Positions 56,316 to 64,000 of a stretch of DNA of 64,000 nt are shown one piece after another. The stretch is taken from NCBI GenBank assembly GCA_007748055.1, contig CP036279.1, forward strand, positions 3,348,001-3,412,000, given 5' to 3'. Both the position numbers and the translations under genes were made by a program. This DNA is from Kolteria novifilia. GTDB lineage: Bacteria; Planctomycetota; Planctomycetia; Kolteriales; Kolteriaceae. Under the pieces are notes generated by a model. The model was given only the letters and a program-made list of their open reading frames with translations, ran no database searches and had not been told where the DNA came from. The stretch's first letter is position 1; each line of letters starts with the position of its first letter.

Positions 56316-56655
56316 GGTCACCCCTCCGTCACGTTCACTCGACGATGCTAGAGACTCGTTTGGAAAGGGTGCGGTTCGCCGGTTTCTCGGAATTCCAAGC
56401 GTTTTTGTGGTGAGAATCAGCGGGGGTGGCATCGGGAGTCGACGCCATCTCCTCTTGAAATCGGTATCGTCAGTAGAGGGGCTTCGCGGGGTTCGTGGGC
56501 CTGACGCGAATGACGCGAGCGGCGACGCGAAGGAATGGGACGTTCGTGGCGCGGAGTGAGAAGGGACGAGTGCCCATCGGCGAGTTGACGATCTTTTCGC
56601 TTGGGGAAGACCGTGGGCTTGGTTGGGACGAGGGATCAAACGAGAACGCGACTCG

Positions 56656-58917
56656 ATGATTGGATTCGATGAACTCTTTCTGACGTACGTGGCTGCCACG
56701 GAGAGGGAGGTCTGGGGCGACATCCTGGGAGCGATTCAACGTCTTCCGACGCCGACACCCGGCGAAGGCTCCGTGCGGCAGGCATTGGTCAACTTCGGGG
56801 TTCTCACCGCGGAGCGGCTCGGGAAGCTCGAGGAACAGCTCGGCGCCATGCTCGACGAGATCGACTGGAACCCGAAGACGGCCTTGAGAACGCTCCGCGA
56901 ACGGCTCGAACCGGGCGACCGGCGTATCCTTCAGCGCTGGTTTCCCGAGACGAGTTCGCTGGAAGAGGTTCCCGAGCATCGCACCCAGTTCGTCATGGAC
57001 AGTTTGTACGCGCGGGGCGGACTGGGGGAGGTTTGGCGGGTTCGCGAGTCGGGAACGGGCCGTATGGTGCTTCTCAAGCGCATGCGTCAGGAACTAGTTT
57101 CCGACCCGATTCTCGTGAAACGCTTTCTTCGGGAAGCACGCATGACCGCGAGGCTCGAGCATCCGAGCGTCGTTCCCGTCTATCACGTTCCCGACGAGGC
57201 GACCGACGAAGGTCCGTTCTACGTCATGCAGCACCTTCACGGCCGGACCCTCGAGGCGAGCATCGCCCAACTTCACGTCTCGGAAATGTCCGGTTCCGAT
57301 CGACGCGTGATGTTGCGCGACCTGTTGCGCCGTTTCCTAAGTGTCTGTGAAGCGGTCGCCTTCGCCAACTCCCAGGGAATCGTCCATCGCGATATCAAAC
57401 CCGAGAACATTATCTGCGGCGAGTTCGGCAGCACCTACTTGATCGACTGGGGATTGATCAAACTGGTCGAGCGCGGGGAGGAGACGGCCGCGTTGCCCTC
57501 GCCCTCGCCCATGGTGAAGGGGGCGACCGTCGCGGGCGAACGGGTCGGGACGCCCGAATGGATGGCGCCCGAGCAAGCCAGTGGAGGAGATGTCGACATT
57601 CGCACCGACGTCTACGGGTTGGGAGCGACCCTCTTCACCATCCTGACGGGGGGGCCTCCTCATCAAACGGCGCCGATTCTGGTGGCGACTTATCGCCGGA
57701 TCGTGGACGAACCGACCCCGCGCCCCCAGGACCGCAAGAGCTCCGTCTCGCCGACGCTCGACGCGATCTGCGCCAAGGCAATGGCCAAGAGGCCGGAGGA
57801 TCGTTATCCGTCGGTCAAGGAGATGGTCCGCGACTTGGAACGTTGGGAGGTCGGTGAGCCGGTTTCATGTCACAAGGAGAGCCTGAGTCGGCGACTTGCC
57901 CGAGGGCTGATGAATCGTCCCTCGCGCTCAATCGTGCTCGGAGGCGTGATCCTCATCTCGATGTGTTGCACGCTATTGATCGCGGCGGCTTGGAGCGTCA
58001 GCTCGTCGCTGACCAAGAAGATGACGCGGAAGCTCATGGACGAGAAGTCGAACTCGATCGCCGCGATCTTGGACAGTGAGTTCCAGCGGGTGCGGGTCGA
58101 TGTGCTGTTTCTCTCCCGTCTTGGGGATACCGTCGCCGCGTTGAGCGATCCCGAGGGAGTGAGTGGCTCGGAGGACGATCTGTCGTATTTGAAGGCCTTC
58201 CTGCAGATGCGGCCTTCCTTCGAGAAGGTTCGCATCCTCTTTCCGCCCGGTGTCTCCAAGAGCTATCTCGAAGTGAAACGCGTTGGCCACGAGAAGTTCG
58301 AGGTGAAGCGTCGCGGCGATCCGATGGAGATGCTCACGCGTATCGCGGAACTTCGGGATTCGGAAGCGAACGAGGTCGTTCTCTTGAGTCGACTCGAGGA
58401 ACCTGGGGCCGGCCACCACCTGCAATCGCAAGTCGTTCTCGGAACCAAGGTCACCGAAGACAAGAGAGTGATCGGCTATCTCTTGGTCAACGTTTCGCTA
58501 CCGCCACTATTCGACCACGCCGTCGGCCAGCACCAGTTCGCGAGCATCGGGTTTGTCAACTCGGTCGGTGAGCAACTTTGGTGGAGTCCCGCTTCCAGTG
58601 AAGCCGACGACCAACCGAGTTGGCACGACGTCGACACCTTGGTCGGCCCGGCGGCGTTCGCCAAGGACCATGCGCCGGGAATGTTGATCGAGGACGATGG
58701 GCTGCACGTCACGGGTGTCCGCTTCCTCGACGCGACGCTCGGGAAGAACACCGCCAAACTGGCGGTCGTCATCTCGGCCAACCTCTGGGACCTCCCGCAT
58801 GGCCCGCGAGAGTTCGTTCTGACGTTGCTCTACTACACCGTGGCGATCATCGTGCCAATCATCCTCGTGGGGGCGTTTCTGCGGCTCCTTCTCGTCCAGG
58901 TCGCGTTGGATGACTGA
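56656..58917 (+). CDS. Receptor-type Ser/Thr protein kinase with extracytoplasmic sensor
   Basis: 753 residues from ATG 56656, chosen because MIGFDELFLTYV aligns with the start of the paralogue downstream. Residues 1-110 are a conserved helical N-terminus. The kinase domain is about 113-395: YARGGLGEVW, Lys in VLLKRM, HRDIKPENI, DWG for DFG, GTPEWMAPEQAS. Transmembrane helix 1 is at about 425-445, then roughly 270 extracytoplasmic residues containing a probable double-CACHE-like sensor (ILDSEFQRVRVDVLFLSRLG; VLGTKVTEDKRVIGYLLVNV). Transmembrane helix 2 lies near the C-terminus (YTVAIIVPIILVGAFLRLLL). The ligand is unknown. Confidence 0.88.
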   Translation: MIGFDELFLTYVAATEREVWGDILGAIQRLPTPTPGEGSVRQALVNFGVLTAERLGKLEEQLGAMLDEIDWNPKTALRTLRERLEPGDRRILQRWFPETSSLEEVPEHRTQFVMDSLYARGGLGEVWRVRESGTGRMVLLKRMRQELVSDPILVKRFLREARMTARLEHPSVVPVYHVPDEATDEGPFYVMQHLHGRTLEASIAQLHVSEMSGSDRRVMLRDLLRRFLSVCEAVAFANSQGIVHRDIKPENIICGEFGSTYLIDWGLIKLVERGEETAALPSPSPMVKGATVAGERVGTPEWMAPEQASGGDVDIRTDVYGLGATLFTILTGGPPHQTAPILVATYRRIVDEPTPRPQDRKSSVSPTLDAICAKAMAKRPEDRYPSVKEMVRDLERWEVGEPVSCHKESLSRRLARGLMNRPSRSIVLGGVILISMCCTLLIAAAWSVSSSLTKKMTRKLMDEKSNSIAAILDSEFQRVRVDVLFLSRLGDTVAALSDPEGVSGSEDDLSYLKAFLQMRPSFEKVRILFPPGVSKSYLEVKRVGHEKFEVKRRGDPMEMLTRIAELRDSEANEVVLLSRLEEPGAGHHLQSQVVLGTKVTEDKRVIGYLLVNVSLPPLFDHAVGQHQFASIGFVNSVGEQLWWSPASSEADDQPSWHDVDTLVGPAAFAKDHAPGMLIEDDGLHVTGVRFLDATLGKNTAKLAVVISANLWDLPHGPREFVLTLLYYTVAIIVPIILVGAFLRLLLVQVALDD

Positions 58918-59100
58918 CCGGAGACGGAAAACGCACGTCAATCCGAGCCCGGCGCCGCCGTACAAGGAGTGGGAGCACCTGGTCCGCCCCCGCGCGGAAA
59001 CCGGCACTTGGCAGGCTCGCCTCGAGGGAACTGCGGCAGCGATCGTCGGATCAAGTTAGGGACCGGGCACGGATGGACTATTCTTGGGGCATCTGACTTG

Positions 59101-59164
59101 AGAGCCAACGGACTCGAGAGCCAACGGACTCGAGAGCCAACGGACTCGAGAGCCAACGGACTCG
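59101..59164. repeat. Four direct copies of a 16-bp repeat
   Basis: AGAGCCAACGGACTCG occurs four times head to tail, with a degenerate half-copy on each side. It ends about 50 bp before the start of the second receptor kinase, in its untranslated leader or promoter. Each junction reads CTCGAGAG. It could be a set of operator sites or a slippage-prone repeat. Confidence 0.85.
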
Positions 59165-59216
59165 AGAGCGCAAGCCGTCGATGGCGTCGGCCGACATTCG
59201 GGGGGGGCGAACGCGC

Positions 59217-61466
59217 ATGATCGACTACGACGAGCTGTTCCTCCTGCTCCTTCTGGCCGAGCACCCCCACAAGATCGCGGGCGCTCGTCGGCTAGCGAGC
59301 ATGGAAAGCAGTGACGCGACCGACGCGACGCTGCGCCAACGGCTCCTGGAGCTTGGCGTCGTCTCGTCGATCGAGTACGAGCGACTCGAGGCACGGCTGA
59401 CGGCACTCCTTCGGGAGAGCTGTTGGAACGCGAACGCCGTTCGCGACACGCTGCTGTCATCAGCATCTCTCGATTCTCTGGACGTGATCCGACGCTACTT
59501 TCCGATGTTCTCGACCACGCGCGGTTCCGTCAGCGGGACGAATTTCCTCAATGAGGGCGTCTTCGCGCGGGGTGGTTTGGGCGAGTTGCTGCGCGTTCGC
59601 GAACCCGGCACTGGGCGGGAAGTCCTTCTCAAACGGGTTCAGCCCGGACTCGGCGACGAAGCCCAGATCCACTCGCGCTTCGAACGCGAGGCCCACGTGA
59701 CAGCTCAACTCGAGCATCCCAACATCGTCCCGGTCTACTACGTGCCGGCGCCGGACGAAGACTCGACGCCGTTCTACATCATGCGACTGCTGCAAGGACA
59801 CACGCTCGCCGAGGAGATTCGCGACTTCCACGCTCAAGCACCGGTGGGCGAAGAGAAGAACCAGAAGATCCAGCAACTGCTTCGTCGTCTCCTTCGGGTC
59901 TGCGACGCGGCGGCCTTCGCTCACGACCGTGGGGTGATTCATCGCGATATCAAGCCATCCAATATTATCTGCGAGGACTTCGGCAGCACCTACTTGATCG
60001 ATTGGGGGCTCGTGAGGCTGATCGATGCCAAGGAGGAGTTCGGCGTCCGGTCGAATCTCCTTTCGCGCACTCGCGTCGATTCGGGCACGAAGTGCGTGGG
60101 CACCCCCGGTTGGATGTCGCCGGAGCAAGCGACCGGGAACGTCGTCGACGAGCGGAGCGACATCTACGCGATCGGCGCCGTTCTCTTCGCGATCCTCACC
60201 GGCGACGTTCCTCATCGAGATGCGGACGCCTCACCCAACCGGCAGGCGAGCGCCGAGTGGCCGGACGCTCGGGTTCGCGAGCAGTTCGGCCGGGTTTCCA
60301 GAACGCTCGGGGCGATTGCCTGCAAAGCGATGGCTTTCGATCGTGCCGAACGCTATGCCAACGTCTCCGCGCTTGCCGACGATCTTGACAGATGGACGAC
60401 GGGGCGTCCCGTCTCCTGCTACCGCGAGCCTTGGATGCGGAGAATGGCACGCCGCATTGTCACTCATCCCTCGCGTTCGATCTATCTCGGCGGCGCGCTG
60501 GTCGTCCTATTTTGCTGCGCGGCCCTCGTCGGTTCCGCTTGGTGGACCAACAAACGGATCGTGAAACATGCCGCCATCGCCATCACCGAAGACAAGGTCG
60601 ACTCGATCGCAAGCAGTCTCGAGTACGCCCTGAATCGGGCAAAGAATGGCGTCCGCCTGCTTGGCCGGTTGCGAGAGACGCTCGATTTGGTCGAGGAAAG
60701 GGACGCGACGAAGATCCGAACGATGACGTCGAACGGACTCGGCACCTTTCTGGCGGAGCGTCCGGAGATGGGAATGATCGCGTTCGCCAACGCGGCGTTC
60801 GACGGGAGCATCGTGGAGCTTCGCCGTGGGAATGAGGGTGGTGGCGTCTTCATCAAGGCGACGACGGAACTTGTCCACGCGGATCAAGTGAGAAGGCATC
60901 TCGTGAGGATGGAGGAAGGGACGGTCGCGATGTTTCCGCGAGAGGCAGGCAAGGACCTCCCCGCGAAGTTCGGATCCGAGATCTTCCTCGGCACCAAGGT
61001 CGTCGAAGGGGAAACCTTGCGCGGCTACGTCTGGGTGACACTCGATCTTCGCGAACTCATACTTCACTCGTTGGGCACGATGCTCTACGCCGACGCGTTG
61101 ATCACCAATTCCGACGGGGAGACGATCTTCTGGCGACCCGGTAGCATCCGGCGGCGTCAAGAGAGAGTTCCTCCCGAGTTGCCGTCCAGCATCACCTCCT
61201 TTCTGCGCGATCGAAGTGACCACACGCGCGGCAAGGTCTTTCGAGGGTCGGGACGGGTCATCGTGGCGCAGCGTTTTCCCATCGTCTTCGAGGATGCCGG
61301 CGAACATCTGGGAGTGGTCCTTTCCCTCAACATGGAAATGGCTCCCTTCGGGGAGGAGGCGTTCGCGTGGAGAATGATCGCCGCGGTGATCGCGATCCTC
61401 GTACCGATCATCGTCGCGTCGATCTTGATGCGGATGGTCCTCGTGCAACTCGGGCGGCCGGACTGA
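59217..61466 (+). CDS. Receptor-type Ser/Thr protein kinase with extracytoplasmic sensor
   Basis: 749 residues from ATG 59217, downstream of a G-rich ribosome-site region. It is a paralogue of the preceding kinase over its full length: N-terminal MIDYDELFLL region, kinase domain about 113-400 (FARGGLGELLRVREPGTG, Lys in VLLKRV, HRDIKPSNI, DWG, GTPGWMSPEQAT), transmembrane helix about 420-443, sensor region (TEDKVDSIASSLEYALNRAK; LGTKVVEGETLRGYVWVTL), and a C-terminal helix (AVIAILVPIIVASILMRMVL). The sensor halves diverge more than the kinase halves, suggesting duplication followed by change in ligand. Confidence 0.88.
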   Translation: MIDYDELFLLLLLAEHPHKIAGARRLASMESSDATDATLRQRLLELGVVSSIEYERLEARLTALLRESCWNANAVRDTLLSSASLDSLDVIRRYFPMFSTTRGSVSGTNFLNEGVFARGGLGELLRVREPGTGREVLLKRVQPGLGDEAQIHSRFEREAHVTAQLEHPNIVPVYYVPAPDEDSTPFYIMRLLQGHTLAEEIRDFHAQAPVGEEKNQKIQQLLRRLLRVCDAAAFAHDRGVIHRDIKPSNIICEDFGSTYLIDWGLVRLIDAKEEFGVRSNLLSRTRVDSGTKCVGTPGWMSPEQATGNVVDERSDIYAIGAVLFAILTGDVPHRDADASPNRQASAEWPDARVREQFGRVSRTLGAIACKAMAFDRAERYANVSALADDLDRWTTGRPVSCYREPWMRRMARRIVTHPSRSIYLGGALVVLFCCAALVGSAWWTNKRIVKHAAIAITEDKVDSIASSLEYALNRAKNGVRLLGRLRETLDLVEERDATKIRTMTSNGLGTFLAERPEMGMIAFANAAFDGSIVELRRGNEGGGVFIKATTELVHADQVRRHLVRMEEGTVAMFPREAGKDLPAKFGSEIFLGTKVVEGETLRGYVWVTLDLRELILHSLGTMLYADALITNSDGETIFWRPGSIRRRQERVPPELPSSITSFLRDRSDHTRGKVFRGSGRVIVAQRFPIVFEDAGEHLGVVLSLNMEMAPFGEEAFAWRMIAAVIAILVPIIVASILMRMVLVQLGRPD

Positions 61467-61581
61467 CGGTCGGGGAAGCTTGCGGGGCGAAGGCGTGTCG
61501 GAGGGAGGAACTCGCGAAAGGGGCTCGCTTCGGGAGACTGACGTCGTGAGGCCTCCCGAAGCCCGTCGGTCGAGCGAATGC

Positions 61582-61887
61582 TCAGTGACCGTGGCGATGA
61601 CCGGGCAGGGGAAAGGGTTGGATCTTGATCGGCTGGTGGTGCCGTTGATGGTGATGGTGAATCTTCCGCGGAAAGCCGTAGCGAACGACGGGATAGCCGT
61701 AGTAGCCGCGGGGAACATAGGGTCGCACGAAGTAGTTGTATCGTGGGTAGTGGCGATAACCGGACTTCGAACCGATGACGTTGACGCCGACGCCCGCTTG
61801 CGCGGGAGCCGACCAGACCAGGCACGAGGCCACCACGAGGGCCAAGGTGGCGAAACTCAATCCGACCTTCTTGCCGAGACGACGCAT
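61582..61887 (-). CDS. Small secreted His/Tyr-rich protein
   Basis: 101 residues from ATG 61887 with an AAGGAG ribosome site. A signal peptide (KKVGLSFATLALVVASCLVW ... APAQA) precedes a mature part of about 70 residues rich in Tyr, Arg, Pro and Gly (YRHYPRYNYFVRPYVPRGYY). It ends in a His cluster (HHHHQRHHQPIKI ... PGHRHGH), which could bind metal ions such as copper, nickel or zinc. No family was recognised. It is convergent with the kinase gene. Confidence 0.65.
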   Translation of the reverse strand: MRRLGKKVGLSFATLALVVASCLVWSAPAQAGVGVNVIGSKSGYRHYPRYNYFVRPYVPRGYYGYPVVRYGFPRKIHHHHQRHHQPIKIQPFPLPGHRHGH

Positions 61888-62069
61888 GCTCACAACTCCT
61901 TCTGGTGCTCGACGCCTCGGGACTCGATCCGGGCGAACAGGCTCTTGCGTTTTGAATGACTCCCTGTGTCATTCCTCTGCAAGTACATGGTGAGAATGGC
62001 CGAGAGAAGGACAGCGAAAACCTCGCTGGCATGGACGTGGAGACAGGGGGAAGATTGAGAGAACACCCT

Positions 62070-62824
62070 CGTGGGATCGTGGGATCGTGGGATCGTGGGA
62101 TCGTGGGATCGTGGGATCGTGGGATCGTGGGATCGTGGGATCGTGGGATCGTGGGATCGTGGGATCGTGGGATCGTGGGATCGTGGGATCGTGGGATCGT
62201 GGGATCGTGGGATCGTGGGATCGTGGGATCGTGGGATCGTGGGATCGTGGGATCGTGGGATCGTGGGATCGTGGGATCGTGGATCGTGGGATCGTGGGAT
62301 CGTGGGATCGTGGGATCGTGGGATCGTGGGATCGTGGGATCGTGGATCGTGGGATCGTGGGATCGTGGGATCGTGGGATCGTGGGATCGTGGGATCGTGG
62401 GATCGTGGGATCGTGGGATCGTGGGATCGTGGGATCGTGGATCGTGGGATCGTGGGATCGTGGATCGTGGGATCGTGGGATCGTGGGATCGTGGGATCGT
62501 GGGATCGTGGGATCGTGGGATCGTGGGATCGTGGGATCGTGGGATCGTGGGATCGTGGGATCGTGGGATCGTGGGATCGTGGGATCGTGGGATCGTGGAT
62601 CGTGGGATCGTGGGATCGTGGGATCGTGGGATCGTGGATCGTGGGATCGTGGGATCGTGGGATCGTGGGATCGTGGGATCGTGGGATCGTGGGATCGTGG
62701 GATCGTGGGATCGTGGGATCGTGGGATCGTGGGGATCGTGGGATCGTGGGATCGGTGGGATCGTGGGATCGTGGGATCGTGGGATCGTGGGATCGTGGGA
62801 TCGTGGGATCGTGGGATCGTGGGG
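62070..62824. repeat. Tandem array of the 8-bp unit CGTGGGAT (about 94 copies)
   Basis: About 755 bp of nearly perfect CGTGGGAT units. Six units have lost a G (7 bp, near 62280, 62342, 62438, 62460, 62597 and 62635), and two near 62730 and 62752 have gained one. Because 8 is not a multiple of 3, every frame reads the same 8-residue motif: GSWDRGIV on plus and DPTIPRSH on minus. There are no stops in any frame, which makes long spurious frames. Each unit contains a GATC site. The ends are sharp. Confidence 0.97.
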
Positions 62825-62930
62825 GCGAGCTTGGCATGCGCCGTGGAGCAAACGTTCTCACTCCTCGGAAACCCCTGGCCGGCAATCGATCAGGGGCAAC
62901 GATCGTTGAAGGGTCGGACGACGCGCTCGC

Positions 62931-64000
62931 TCAGGCCGAATGGTGGGCCGGTGAGGAGGATCGCCCGAGGAGATGCAGGCACTGGTCCCGGACGTACATC
63001 GTGATCGAGAAGAGGGTCGGCACCAGGAAGAGCGTGAAGACGGTCGAGACCATCAGCCCACCGAGCACCACGCTCCCCAGACCGCGATAGAGCTCGCTTC
63101 CCGCGCCGGGAAAGAGCACCAGCGGCAAGAGACCGAGGACGGTCGTCATCGTCGTCATGAAGATCGGCCGGATACGTGTCTGGACGCTCGCGAGAATCGC
63201 CTCGGTCGGAGCCATGTCGTCTTCACGCATGTGGTTGAGCGACTGATGGACGATGAGGATCGGGTTGTTGACGACCGTGCCGATCAACACGACGAAGCCC
63301 AGCATCGTCAAGACGTCGAGCTGTTGCGGAAGCTGTCCCATCGAGGCCAGGTAGATGTTGAGCGCGTAGAGACCGAGCACTCCACCCACCGCGCCGAGCG
63401 GCACACTGAAGATGATCACGAATGGGTAGAGCCAAGATTCGAAGAGCGCCGCCATCAAGAGATAGGTGATCAGGAGCGCCAGAAAGATGTTAAACCGCAG
63501 CGCTTGCCATGTGTCGCGGAGCTTGTCGGCCGTTCCGGCGAGATGGATGCGATAGCCACCCTTGAGCGAGCCCTGTTCGGAGATCTTGGCGACGACCTCC
63601 TGCTGAATGAGGGTCATCGCGTCCTCGAGGGCCATCGCCGGCGGTGGAGAGACCTCGACGGTGATGGCGCGGATTCGTTCGCGATGATTGATCTGCTCGG
63701 GGCCGCTGCTCAACTGAATGCTCGCGAGCGCTTCCAGGGGAACGACGGCGCCGATCGGGGTGGCGACCGGCAGGGCGCGGACATCTTGCGAACGCTGGGC
63801 GAACTGTTCCTGGCCGAGGATCGTCAGGTCGATCTTGTCACCCTCGAGGAAGTAGTCGCCGGCGTAGGCCCCGTCGATGAGGGCGTTGGCCGCGTAGCCG
63901 AGATCGCTACTGTTGACGCCCATCTGCGCGGCTTGGATCAGCTTCGGACGAATGTGCATTTCCGGACTCGACAGGTCGAGGCTGGGGACCGGCCGCGCTT
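62931..64000 (-). CDS. RND (HAE1/AcrB-type) efflux transporter subunit, 3' part
   Basis: The frame is open to the window edge; about 356 C-terminal residues are present. The porter-domain end (MHIRPKLIQAAQMGVNSSDL, DLTILGQEQFAQRSQDVRAL, IGAVVPLEALASIQLSSGPE) is followed by transmembrane helices with the RND landmarks LLITYLLMAALFESWLYPFV, FSVPLGAVGGVLGL, LDVLTMLGFVVLIGTVVNNP and RIRPIFMTTMTTVLGLLPLV. These proteins use proton-motive force to export drugs, metals or lipids with a periplasmic adaptor and outer-membrane channel, whose genes should lie outside the window. Confidence 0.92.
   Translation of the reverse strand, partial: ARPVPSLDLSSPEMHIRPKLIQAAQMGVNSSDLGYAANALIDGAYAGDYFLEGDKIDLTILGQEQFAQRSQDVRALPVATPIGAVVPLEALASIQLSSGPEQINHRERIRAITVEVSPPPAMALEDAMTLIQQEVVAKISEQGSLKGGYRIHLAGTADKLRDTWQALRFNIFLALLITYLLMAALFESWLYPFVIIFSVPLGAVGGVLGLYALNIYLASMGQLPQQLDVLTMLGFVVLIGTVVNNPILIVHQSLNHMREDDMAPTEAILASVQTRIRPIFMTTMTTVLGLLPLVLFPGAGSELYRGLGSVVLGGLMVSTVFTLFLVPTLFSITMYVRDQCLHLLGRSSSPAHHSA

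Noticed and set aside
56217-56723. 168-codon frame containing the leader ORF
   Set aside because: Only the internal ATG at 56315 has a ribosome site; the upstream part overlaps the kinase gene start and is low-complexity.
61890-63090. Long open frames on both strands across the 8-bp array
   Set aside because: They result from the repeat period and lack of stops; they have no ribosome sites and no composition of a real protein outside the array.

Overview
The window looks like a chromosomal segment of a high-G+C planctomycete. The evidence is the gene content: three adjacent pairs of DUF1501 protein plus planctomycete cytochrome/DUF1549/DUF1553 protein, a fourth lone DUF1501 gene, three DUF1559 prepilin-type proteins, two sulfatases, two ECF sigma factor/FecR-like cassettes, a TIGR03067 protein and several receptor-like Ser/Thr kinases with a DWG (instead of DFG) motif. 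No rRNA or phylogenetic marker is present, so the family level is left open. No phage, insertion sequence or CRISPR array was seen.

Layout. 0-18.6 kb: a 5'-truncated surface protein, a large Ser/Thr kinase with TPRs, a threonine-aldolase-like enzyme, a sulfatase, a TPR protein overlapping a methyltransferase, an acetyl-xylan-esterase-like hydrolase, a cNMP-binding protein followed by a cNMP-binding/acyltransferase fusion, and two DUF1559 proteins. 18.9-26 kb: DUF1501 + cytochrome/DUF1553 gene, then a FecR-like protein coupled by an ATGA overlap to its ECF sigma factor. 26-35 kb: tRNA-Ser(GGA), a lone DUF1501 gene, a sigma-54 response regulator coupled to a membrane cytochrome-like protein, a DUF1559 protein and a UbiD-type decarboxylase. 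35-37.8 kb: a secreted beta-helix protein bracketed by inverted hairpin repeat modules. 37.8-51.7 kb: a second DUF1501/DUF1553 pair, a second ECF/FecR cassette, a TIGR03067 protein, a TIM-barrel isomerase-like protein, a sulfatase and a third DUF1501/DUF1553 pair. These sets resemble the extracytoplasmic polysaccharide-handling gene sets common in planctomycetes.

52-64 kb is more unusual. A lower-G+C two-gene unit encodes a HEPN-domain protein and a small BolA-like partner. Next, read on the minus strand, comes a short leader-like ORF ending in an intrinsic terminator with a possible antiterminator, then a series of noncanonical tRNA-like and hairpin elements, then a slipin (SPFH/band-7) gene. 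Two tandem paralogous receptor kinases follow, then a His-rich secreted peptide, a 755-bp array of about 94 copies of an 8-bp repeat, and the 3' end of an RND transporter gene cut by the window edge.

The best candidate for an undescribed system is the minus-strand unit at about 54.0-56.3 kb (leader ORF / terminator-antiterminator / tRNA-like array / slipin). The second is the HEPN + BolA-like pair. Assignments rest on reading the sequence and on knowledge of the families; no searches were run.
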